Source of the DNA: Desnuesiella massiliensis | GTDB taxonomy: Bacteria; Bacillota; Clostridia; Clostridiales; Clostridiaceae | DNA length: 64,000 nucleotides | Direction: 5' to 3' | NCBI RefSeq assembly: GCF_001403615.1 | Contig: NZ_LN879457.1 | Location: 1,178,001-1,242,000 of the forward strand | In this document: piece by piece, positions 26,012 through 33,635 of the stretch | How the letters are laid out: every line of letters begins with the position of its first letter | Numbering within the stretch: position 1 is the stretch's first letter | Translations under genes and position numbers: made by a program | Notes under the pieces: model-generated | The model's database searches: none | Told to the model about the DNA's origin: nothing | Seen by the model: only the letters and a program-made list of their open reading frames with translations

Positions 26012-26821
26012 TTGAAAAAAGTGAAGTATATTATTAGATTGGATGACATTTCATGGGATATGGACTACCTAAAATTTAATAGAATGGCGGAAATATTAAA
26101 TAAATATGGAATAAAGCCATTAATTGGAGTTATTCCTAAAAATGAAGATTTTAAATTTAAGCAATTAGATAATAGAATGCAAGAAGAAGAATTTTGGAAG
26201 CTGATAAAAAACCTTCATAGTGAATATGGATGGCAAATTGCACTTCATGGATACGAGCATAGATATGTAACCTGTGAATCAGGTGTCTTAGGCATAAACC
26301 CTAGATCAGAATTCGCAGGAGTTGAAGAAGAAGAGCAGTATAGCAAAATAAATTATGGAAAAAAAATATTAGTTGATCGGGGGTTAAGAATATCAGCTTT
26401 TATGGCCCCTGGACACTCTTTTGATAATAATACTCTAAAGGCGCTGAAAAAAAATGGGATAAATACTGTAACAGATGGCTATGGACTATATCCCTATATG
26501 AGTGAAGGTATAGTTTTCGTACCTCAATTATGTGCAAAACCGAGAAAAATGCCCTTTGGAGTCTATACATTTTGCTTTCATACAAATATGATGGATGATA
26601 ATGATTTTCATATATTAGAAGATTTTATTAAACAAAATGTAGAAAATATAATTACCTTTGATGAAGCTACCGCTTTAATTGATAATAGCACCATCATTAA
26701 GTGCTTAAATAGATTTTTTTATTTTTTTATGTATGTATTAAGAACTACTAAATCAAGTATTATAAATATAAGGAGTAGAGGATGGAAAAGATTACCTATA
26801 AGGATAAATTTCTTAATTTAG
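26012..26821 (+). CDS. DUF2334 polysaccharide deacetylase-like protein, paralog 1
   Basis: A 269-residue protein of the DUF2334 branch of the carbohydrate esterase 4 (NodB) fold. It has RLDDISWDMD near the N-terminus with the catalytic and metal Asp pair, HGYEHRY with metal histidines, and CESG and RSEFAGV, then APGHSFD, TDGYG and CFHTN. It starts at TTG with AGGAG 6 bases upstream. It ends in a hydrophobic and then basic tail of about 45 residues. Two paralogs follow at 30727 and 32870. The substrate is probably a locally made glycan or its lipid-linked precursor (inference). Its 3' end overlaps the next gene by 40 bp. Confidence 0.82.
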   Translation: MKKVKYIIRLDDISWDMDYLKFNRMAEILNKYGIKPLIGVIPKNEDFKFKQLDNRMQEEEFWKLIKNLHSEYGWQIALHGYEHRYVTCESGVLGINPRSEFAGVEEEEQYSKINYGKKILVDRGLRISAFMAPGHSFDNNTLKALKKNGINTVTDGYGLYPYMSEGIVFVPQLCAKPRKMPFGVYTFCFHTNMMDDNDFHILEDFIKQNVENIITFDEATALIDNSTIIKCLNRFFYFFMYVLRTTKSSIINIRSRGWKRLPIRINFLI

Positions 26822-27585
26822 CAGAGTATTGGTTCCAAGTTGAATCAACAGAAAAGCTAAAATGCGATATACTTTCTTATCATGATTTGAAGGAACCTAT
26901 TATTGATGTAAAAAGTAATATTATAGTAAGAAAGGCACAAACTCTTGTAAATGATCTTACTCTTTCCACAGAAGAATTATTTTCAAAATTTAAAAGTGAT
27001 ACAAGAACTAAAATTAGAAAAGCTAAAAAAAAAGGTGTAGTTACTAAATTTTATTCCTCAACTGATCTTTTAGCGCAACTAGAAATACTTGATGAGTTTA
27101 TTGAAGCACATCATCAATTTTTGATTTCTAAAAATATGAAAGGTAAGCTAAAAAAAGATAAATTACAAGCTTATTGTAAAGCTAATATGTTAGTGTTAAG
27201 CACTGCCACTCATGACGGAGATAATATGGGATATCATTCATTTATAGTTAATGGACAAATTGCTAGAGGGCTATATCTTGCGTCTCTTTATAGAAACAAA
27301 GATCAAGCTGCAGACAAAAATCTTATAGGAGATGCAAATAGATTACTGCATTGGGAAGATATGTGTAGGTTCAAGGAACTTGGATACAGTACCTATGATT
27401 GGGGTGGATATTCAAAGCTTGAGGAGCTTAAAAATGTTAATAGATTTAAGGAAGAGTTTGGGGGAAAGAAGGAAGATAGGTATCATTATCTCATTCCAAA
27501 TTCATATTTAGGCAACTTAGGCATATTTGCACTTCGCGGAGTAAATTTCATTAGAAATATGAAATCAAAAAAGCAACTTAACTAA
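26782..27585 (+). CDS. FemAB/GNAT-like acyltransferase of glycan locus
   Basis: A 267-residue protein with the FemAB-like layout: SDTRTKIRKAKKKGV near residue 72 and a GNAT-type core with GDNMGYHSFIVNGQIARGLYLAS. The end motif is LIGDANRLLHWEDMCRFKELGYSTYDWGG followed by NRFKEEFGGK. Relatives transfer amino acids or acyl groups in cell wall and polysaccharide assembly. GGAG lies in the end of the DUF2334 gene, 40 bp inside it. The same motif set recurs in the C-terminal domain of the flippase at 33636, so the locus has two such domains. Confidence 0.8.
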   Translation: MEKITYKDKFLNLAEYWFQVESTEKLKCDILSYHDLKEPIIDVKSNIIVRKAQTLVNDLTLSTEELFSKFKSDTRTKIRKAKKKGVVTKFYSSTDLLAQLEILDEFIEAHHQFLISKNMKGKLKKDKLQAYCKANMLVLSTATHDGDNMGYHSFIVNGQIARGLYLASLYRNKDQAADKNLIGDANRLLHWEDMCRFKELGYSTYDWGGYSKLEELKNVNRFKEEFGGKKEDRYHYLIPNSYLGNLGIFALRGVNFIRNMKSKKQLN

Positions 27586-27604
27586 TAAATTTAGGAGATA
27601 AAAA

Positions 27605-28792
27605 ATGAAAAAAATTATCTTTTTACTTGTTTCACATTTTGACTGCGGAGGGCAGGAAAGATTTATTTCTAGGTTAACCTATATATTAGAAAAAGACTAT
27701 GATATCAAATTATTGGTCTATGATAATAGAATCATAGGATATCCCTATAATTGCGAGATGATTAATTTAAATTGCCATTCAAAAAATAAAAATATATTTA
27801 GTAGAATTTATTGGATAATCAAAAAGATTATTAAGCTAAGGCGATGCAAGAAGGAATATAGTCCATATGCATGCATTAGCTTTGGTATGAGTGTAAATTT
27901 ATATAATGTTTTATCTAAGGTTAAAGGGTGCAAAAATATATTATCCATAAGAGGCTATGGCACAGTAGCTGAAATGAAAAGTAAAAAAGGATTTATCTTT
28001 TCTAAATTATATAAGAAAGCTAATAATATAATTTGTGTTAGCAAGAATATAGCCATGGAAGTAGAAAAGATACTTGGAAGCAAAAGCAAAATATCTATAT
28101 TATATAATGCTTATGATGTTAATGAAATAGAAAATAATTCACAGGAGGCTTTAATTGAAAAGGAGAAGGCTATGTTTTCTCCTAATACAGTTGTCAGTGT
28201 AGGAACTTATAGATATGAAAAAGGGTATTGGCACTTATTAAAAGCTTTTGCGCAAGTGAGAAATAATATAGAGGATGCAAAGCTTATAATAGTAGGTCCT
28301 AAGGTTAGTAATTATTTTGAGAAAACTTTAGAACTAGTCAAAAAGCTCCGCCTAGAGGATAGTGTAACTTTGATGGGCTTTAACAGAAATCCCTATAAAT
28401 ATATAAGAAATTCTAAGGTATATGTATTATCTTCCATATCGGAGGGTTTTCCTAATGCCTTGGTTGAAGCTATGGCCTGTGGGGTTCCAGTTATAGCAGC
28501 GGACTGCAAAACTGGACCTAGAGAAATATTATCTAAAGATGATTATAATAATAATCTATTAAATTTAATGAGGGCTGATTATGGAATTCTTGTACCATCA
28601 ATGAATGCTAAAGAAAATTATAATGAGCATATTATAGAAGAATGTGAAAAGAAATTGGCAGAGGCTATAGAATTATTTTTAATTAGCAGAGATCTAGCTG
28701 AGGAGTATGGTGAGAAAGCAAAGGTTCGTGCAAAGGAATTTTCTTATGATAGATGCAGAGAGGAAATAATAAGAATCATTGAAAGTGAGTAG
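27605..28792 (+). CDS. Glycosyltransferase family 4 (GT-B)
   Basis: A 395-residue GT-B protein. It has FDCGGQERFISRLTYILE near the N-terminus and VVSVGTYRYEKGYWHLLKAFAQV at the start of the second domain, then LIIVGPKVSNYFEK and SSISEGFPNALVEAMACGVPVIAADCKTGP with the E-x7-E-type donor site. An insertion of about 25 residues after that motif (LSKDDYNNN) is typical of amylovoran AmsD/Wzx-linked GT4 enzymes. GGAG precedes the ATG. It probably adds one sugar to the repeat unit. Confidence 0.88.
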   Translation: MKKIIFLLVSHFDCGGQERFISRLTYILEKDYDIKLLVYDNRIIGYPYNCEMINLNCHSKNKNIFSRIYWIIKKIIKLRRCKKEYSPYACISFGMSVNLYNVLSKVKGCKNILSIRGYGTVAEMKSKKGFIFSKLYKKANNIICVSKNIAMEVEKILGSKSKISILYNAYDVNEIENNSQEALIEKEKAMFSPNTVVSVGTYRYEKGYWHLLKAFAQVRNNIEDAKLIIVGPKVSNYFEKTLELVKKLRLEDSVTLMGFNRNPYKYIRNSKVYVLSSISEGFPNALVEAMACGVPVIAADCKTGPREILSKDDYNNNLLNLMRADYGILVPSMNAKENYNEHIIEECEKKLAEAIELFLISRDLAEEYGEKAKVRAKEFSYDRCREEIIRIIESE

Positions 28793-28798
28793 CTTAAA

Positions 28799-30688
28799 AT
28801 GTGTGGGATATGTGGATATGTATCAAAGAAATATATAGATAATAACATTCTTCAAAAAATGAATGATTCCATGGTTCATAGAGGACCAGATGATGAGGGT
28901 ATATATGTAACAGAGCGAGAAAATGGTCATCTGGGACTTGCTCAAAGAAGGCTTTCTATAATTGATTTATCTCAGGCTGGCCATCAACCTATGTTTTCAG
29001 CAGATAATAGTGTAGCCATAGTATTTAATGGTGAGATATATAATTATAGAGAGATCAAACACAGCCTAAGAGATAAATATAATTTTATCTCTGAATGTGA
29101 TACTGAGGTTATTATTGCATCATACCTCATTTATGGTAAAGATTTTTTAAAACACTTAAATGGGATGTTTGCTATAGCCTTATATGATTTTCGCAGTGAA
29201 GAGCTGATTCTTGCAAGAGATAGAATTGGCAAGAAGCCTCTTTACTATTATAACAGAGATAATGTATTTATTTTTGGCTCAGAGTTAAAGCCTATAATGC
29301 TGCACCCTGAATTTGAGAAAAATATAAAGAGGGATATCATCGCAAGATATATGTATCAGGGCTATATAAATGCTCCTGACACCATATTTGAAAACACACA
29401 CAAATTAGAACCAGGAATGGTTCTTATATATAAAAATGGACATGTAAAAAAGGATATATACTGGGATCTTACTGAAAGATATTTTCTATTATCTAAAGAA
29501 CTCATCAAGGACTATGGAGAAGCAAAAAATGGATTATCTAAGCTTTTGTTTGAATCTGTTGATCAGCGTATGATTGCAGATGTGCCCTTAGGAACCTTTT
29601 TGAGCGGTGGCATAGACTCCAGCTTAGTAACGGCCATAGCTCAAAGAAATTCATCAAAAGCAATAAAAACTTTTTCCATAGGTTTTAAGGAAAAGCACTA
29701 TGATGAAGCTGTTTATTCTAAAGAAATAGCTAACTATATAGGTACGGAGCATACTGAATTATACATTGGTGAAAGTGAAATGCTGGAACTAGTGGAAAGC
29801 ATCCCTATATACTTCGATGAGCCCATGGCAGATTCATCACAAATACCTACAATGCTTGTATCTAAACTTGCTAGAGAGAAAGTTACTGTAACCCTCTCTG
29901 GAGATGGGGGAGATGAACTATTTTGTGGGTACGATAGATATGATACTGTGCTTAAATTTCAAAAGATTGATAAGCTAGCAGGTTTAGTAAATAAGTTAAT
30001 GAGTTTCCCTATAGTGAGGAATATAGATATTTTATCAAATTTATCAGTAGGGGTGCAGATGGCAATAACAAATCGCAATGAAGGCAGGAAGACTCAACTT
30101 GGCTATGATAAATTCATAAATCAAATATATAGTTTAATTAAAGGTGATAGTAATGAAGTACTATATAATATTGAGGAAAATCTCTCCATAAGCAATTGGC
30201 AACAGAGGTTAATGCTTATAGATTTATTAACTTATTTGCCAGGGGATATACTAGCTAAAGTTGATAGGGCTTCTATGAAATATTCCTTAGAAAGCCGCTG
30301 TCCTATATTAGATTATAAAATTATTGAATATTCATTCTCTTTGCCACATAAATTTAAATATAGTAATGGAGAAAAAAAGTATATTTTAAAAGATATATTA
30401 TATGATCTTATTCCCTTCGAATTATTAAATAGACCTAAAAAAGGATTTTCAGTGCCTATTAACAAATGGATTGGAACTGTACTTTTTAAAAAGTTACTAC
30501 AGTTTTCTGAAAAGAAAAAAATTGAGACACAGGGCATATTCAATCATGACGCTTTACAAGAAATAATTAAAAGCATTGGAGTAAGTAATAGCAATAATAA
30601 GTCAATTTTAGCTTACTCAAAAATTCTTTGGCATTATTATGTTTTTCAAGCATGGTATAGCACCTATATAGAAAATCTATGGGAATAA
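28799..30688 (+). CDS. asnB: Glutamine-dependent asparagine synthase-type amidotransferase
   Basis: A 629-residue class II amidotransferase. Cys2 (MCGICGYVS) is the glutaminase nucleophile, and MVHRGPDDEG, RLSIIDLS and FNGEIYNYREI complete that domain. The synthetase domain has the pyrophosphatase loop LSGGIDSS and SGDGGDELFCGYDRY, and ends with LPGDILAKVDRASM and the RPKKGFSVP block. In a glycan locus beside a uronic-acid dehydrogenase it is more likely to amidate a sugar carboxyl, as WbpS does in P. aeruginosa, than to make free asparagine (inference). The start is fixed by Cys2; only a weak ribosome site is visible, so coupling to the preceding gene is likely. Confidence 0.88.
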   Translation: MCGICGYVSKKYIDNNILQKMNDSMVHRGPDDEGIYVTERENGHLGLAQRRLSIIDLSQAGHQPMFSADNSVAIVFNGEIYNYREIKHSLRDKYNFISECDTEVIIASYLIYGKDFLKHLNGMFAIALYDFRSEELILARDRIGKKPLYYYNRDNVFIFGSELKPIMLHPEFEKNIKRDIIARYMYQGYINAPDTIFENTHKLEPGMVLIYKNGHVKKDIYWDLTERYFLLSKELIKDYGEAKNGLSKLLFESVDQRMIADVPLGTFLSGGIDSSLVTAIAQRNSSKAIKTFSIGFKEKHYDEAVYSKEIANYIGTEHTELYIGESEMLELVESIPIYFDEPMADSSQIPTMLVSKLAREKVTVTLSGDGGDELFCGYDRYDTVLKFQKIDKLAGLVNKLMSFPIVRNIDILSNLSVGVQMAITNRNEGRKTQLGYDKFINQIYSLIKGDSNEVLYNIEENLSISNWQQRLMLIDLLTYLPGDILAKVDRASMKYSLESRCPILDYKIIEYSFSLPHKFKYSNGEKKYILKDILYDLIPFELLNRPKKGFSVPINKWIGTVLFKKLLQFSEKKKIETQGIFNHDALQEIIKSIGVSNSNNKSILAYSKILWHYYVFQAWYSTYIENLWE

Positions 30689-30726
30689 GTCCAATTTAAA
30701 ATATATTTTAGAAAGAGTAGGATACA

Positions 30727-31479
30727 ATGAAGCTTATAAGTTTTCGTTTGGACGATATAACACCTGAAATGAATTGGGAAAAGTTTATTATAATTAAAGA
30801 AATACTAGATGAAAATAATATAAAACCACTCATAGGCATTGTTCCTAATTGCTTAGATAAAAAACTCAATATACAAGCTCCAAAAGAGGATTTTTGGAAT
30901 ATTATGCGTGAACTTCAAAGTCAGGGATGGGTTATTGCTCAACATGGATATGAGCATTTATACAAAACAAAAGAATCTGGAATTTTAAAAGTTAATAAAA
31001 GAAGCGAATTTGCAGGTTTATCTTTTGAGGAGCAGCATAGAAAAATTATTTTAGGAAAAAAAGAATTAGAAAAAAATGATATATACACAGAAATATTTAT
31101 GGCTCCAGCTCATTCCTTTGATAAAAATACGATAGAGGCCCTAAAAATCAGTGGATTTAAATATATTACTGACGGCTATACCAGTAGAATCTATGAGTTT
31201 AATGGAATAAAGTTTATTCCATGTATGCATTCAAAACCTCCAATATTTTTTAGTGGCGTTGCCACCATATGCTTGCATACCAATAGCATAAATGAAAAGA
31301 CAATAAAGGAAATTAAAGAGTTCATAATTAAGCATAAAGACCATATTGTGGATTACTCAGTTTTACTAAACATTAATAAAAGCCATAGCTTATGGAAAAT
31401 AGAACAATTATTTAATATAAGCAAATTAATCATATTTAAAACAGCTTATTCTATATATAATAAATTAAGATTTAGATAA
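30727..31479 (+). CDS. DUF2334 polysaccharide deacetylase-like protein, paralog 2
   Basis: A 250-residue paralog of the 26012 gene with the same ordered motifs: RLDDITPEMN, KPLIGIVPN, HGYEHLYKTKESG, RSEFAGLS, MAPAHSFD, TDGYT and CLHTN. The usual Gly of the MAPGH motif is Ala here. The C-terminal 45 residues alternate hydrophobic and basic residues and end in NKLRFR, a likely membrane-contact tail. It lies between asnB and the polymerase gene. Confidence 0.8.
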   Translation: MKLISFRLDDITPEMNWEKFIIIKEILDENNIKPLIGIVPNCLDKKLNIQAPKEDFWNIMRELQSQGWVIAQHGYEHLYKTKESGILKVNKRSEFAGLSFEEQHRKIILGKKELEKNDIYTEIFMAPAHSFDKNTIEALKISGFKYITDGYTSRIYEFNGIKFIPCMHSKPPIFFSGVATICLHTNSINEKTIKEIKEFIIKHKDHIVDYSVLLNINKSHSLWKIEQLFNISKLIIFKTAYSIYNKLRFR

Positions 31480-31526
31480 GGATATTATAATTTGAAAGTT
31501 ATATATGTTAATGAGAAGGAGGGAAA

Positions 31527-32867
31527 ATGATAGCTTTTACAAAAAAGATTTATGATTTTATTAAAACAAACATTATTAAAAATAAAGTTTATTTATTTAT
31601 AACTATATTTATATTTTTCCTTACGTTAAGAGATATAATAGGAGTACCATTAAATAAATTTGTGTTTATAGGTATTGCTACATTATTATTTATATTTTGT
31701 GATGAAAATGGAATAGTTGAATTTATTGCTTTTATTATCCCTTTAAGCTTAGGTATTTCCTATTCCTTTATATCTTTTATTGCAGCATTCTTTTTAATAT
31801 TTAAAAGAAAAGGTAAGTTTAGATTTAGTCTAAGTGTACTATTTCCTGTAGGCATTGCATATATAGAGCTTTTAAACATGTTTTATCCTAATTCAAGTAT
31901 GGCAGACTATTTTAGAATAATAAATATATTTATACTGTTTACATTAATGTTTCTTGATAATCATAAAAGCTATAATTATAAAAATATATTGAAACTGTAT
32001 CTATTTGGTTTTTTTATTTTATCGATTTTTACTTTATTTTTTATAAGTAAATCTACATCTATTAGCGAGTTTTTTAAATCAGGTATTACCTTAGGAGAGG
32101 ATATAGTCAACAGCATTGAAGGCAATAAAGTTTTTGCAGGAAATAATTCCATGGGGCTATATGCTGTAATAAGCATTTCAGTTTCAATGCTATTATTTTA
32201 TGCTAAAGCAGCAAATAAATATATACTGATATTTATGATATGTTTAGGCTTTATTATGGGCTTTATTTCCACATCTAGGGGCTTTATTTTCTCTACAATG
32301 CTATGCTTTATTCTATTTGGTGTTTTTTCAATAAAAAACATAAAATCTTTCTTACGAACCTTTCTTATCACATTGTTCCTGTTGAGTATAGCTTTTTTGC
32401 TTATAAATTCGGTTTTAAGCAATTTTTACGATACCTTTATAGCTAAAATGACCATGGAGGATTTTTCTAATGGCAGGTATGCTATATTTGAATACTATAA
32501 CAAAATTTTATTTAGCGATATAAAAATATTTTTAATAGGGGTTGGAATACAAGATTATCAGATAAAATGTGCTACAGATGCATCAATTCACAATGCTATT
32601 CAAGAAATTCTCATAGCTTGGGGAATCTTTGGATTAATATGTATAGTAGGTTTTTTTATCTCACTATACAAAAGAGCAGTGATGAATATCCCAAAGGGAA
32701 AGAAAAGTTTAATTTATTTAATACCAGCTCTAGTATACCTATTTTATGTCCAGTTTAATCAGTTATTTTCTGTAACATCCTTTGCTATGGTAATAGTCAT
32801 TGCGTATTGTTCTATTGCATTAAATTCTCAGGAAAATATAGAAATTAAAAAGAAAGGTATTAGCTGA
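31527..32867 (+). CDS. Wzy-like polysaccharide polymerase / O-antigen ligase family
   Basis: A 446-residue protein with about ten to twelve membrane helices. A larger extracytoplasmic loop in the last third carries FSNGRYAIFEYYNKILFSD, LIGVGIQDYQ and SIHNAIQEILIAWGIFG, the pattern seen in Wzy/WaaL proteins where a polar loop precedes the last helices. Wzy joins flipped repeat units at the outer face of the membrane. AAGGAGGG precedes the ATG. It is placed just before a DUF2334 gene and the flippase, completing the core of a Wzx/Wzy pathway. No Wzz or tyrosine-kinase chain-length control is in the window. Confidence 0.82.
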   Translation: MIAFTKKIYDFIKTNIIKNKVYLFITIFIFFLTLRDIIGVPLNKFVFIGIATLLFIFCDENGIVEFIAFIIPLSLGISYSFISFIAAFFLIFKRKGKFRFSLSVLFPVGIAYIELLNMFYPNSSMADYFRIINIFILFTLMFLDNHKSYNYKNILKLYLFGFFILSIFTLFFISKSTSISEFFKSGITLGEDIVNSIEGNKVFAGNNSMGLYAVISISVSMLLFYAKAANKYILIFMICLGFIMGFISTSRGFIFSTMLCFILFGVFSIKNIKSFLRTFLITLFLLSIAFLLINSVLSNFYDTFIAKMTMEDFSNGRYAIFEYYNKILFSDIKIFLIGVGIQDYQIKCATDASIHNAIQEILIAWGIFGLICIVGFFISLYKRAVMNIPKGKKSLIYLIPALVYLFYVQFNQLFSVTSFAMVIVIAYCSIALNSQENIEIKKKGIS

Positions 32868-32869
32868 AT

Positions 32870-33616
32870 ATGTATTTATGTGCCTTTAGACTAGATGATA
32901 TAACTCCAGAAATGAATATGGTAAATTTCCAAAGGATAAGAAAAATTTTTGACGAAAACAACATAAAGCCACTTATAGGAGTTGTACCTGATAATCAGGA
33001 CGAAACTTTAAAGGTATGTCCTAGAAATGAAAAATTTTGGAAATTAATAAGAGACTTATATAATAGTGGATGGATAGTAGCGCAGCATGGTTATACTCAC
33101 TGCTACTCAACAAAAGAGTCCGGTATGCTTAAAGCTAATAAATTCAGTGAATTCGCAGGGCTTTCCCTTGATGAACAATACTTAAAAATTAAAAAGGGCA
33201 AAGAGCTTTTGGAAGAGCAGGGAATTTTTAGTGATATTTTTATGGCGCCAGGCCACACCTTCGATAAAAACACATTAAAGGCATTGAAGAGTAATGGATT
33301 TAGATATATAACCGATGGATATTCTAAGTATCCATTTTCCTATAGGGATTTAAAATTCATACCCTGTATGCATGTAATTCCTATAAAAACCAGAGGGGTT
33401 ATAACTGTATGCATCCATTTAAATAATATAGAAGAAGAGGTTTTAAGCAGCATTGAGGAATATATAATAAAATATCCTCAAAATATAATTGATTTTAAAG
33501 ATGCTTTAAATATACAAGATAAAAATGTGTATGGCTTATTTTACCAGAAGCTATATATCTTTAAAAGAAAAATAAAAAGGGTTTTAAAAAATATAATTGC
33601 AAGGCTTAGTAATTAA
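32870..33616 (+). CDS. DUF2334 polysaccharide deacetylase-like protein, paralog 3
   Basis: A 248-residue paralog closest in sequence to the 30727 gene: RLDDITPEMN, KPLIGVVPDN, HGYTHCYSTKESG, SEFAGLS, MAPGHTFD, TDGYS. Where the other two have H-T-N near the end, this one has HLNN. The last 30 residues form a strongly basic amphipathic tail (KRKIKRVLKNI). It starts 2 bases after the polymerase stop and is followed 19 bases on by the flippase-FemAB fusion, repeating the DUF2334-then-FemAB order of 26012-27585. Confidence 0.8.
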   Translation: MYLCAFRLDDITPEMNMVNFQRIRKIFDENNIKPLIGVVPDNQDETLKVCPRNEKFWKLIRDLYNSGWIVAQHGYTHCYSTKESGMLKANKFSEFAGLSLDEQYLKIKKGKELLEEQGIFSDIFMAPGHTFDKNTLKALKSNGFRYITDGYSKYPFSYRDLKFIPCMHVIPIKTRGVITVCIHLNNIEEEVLSSIEEYIIKYPQNIIDFKDALNIQDKNVYGLFYQKLYIFKRKIKRVLKNIIARLSN

Positions 33617-33635
33617 TTAAGGAAAAATTAGTTAT

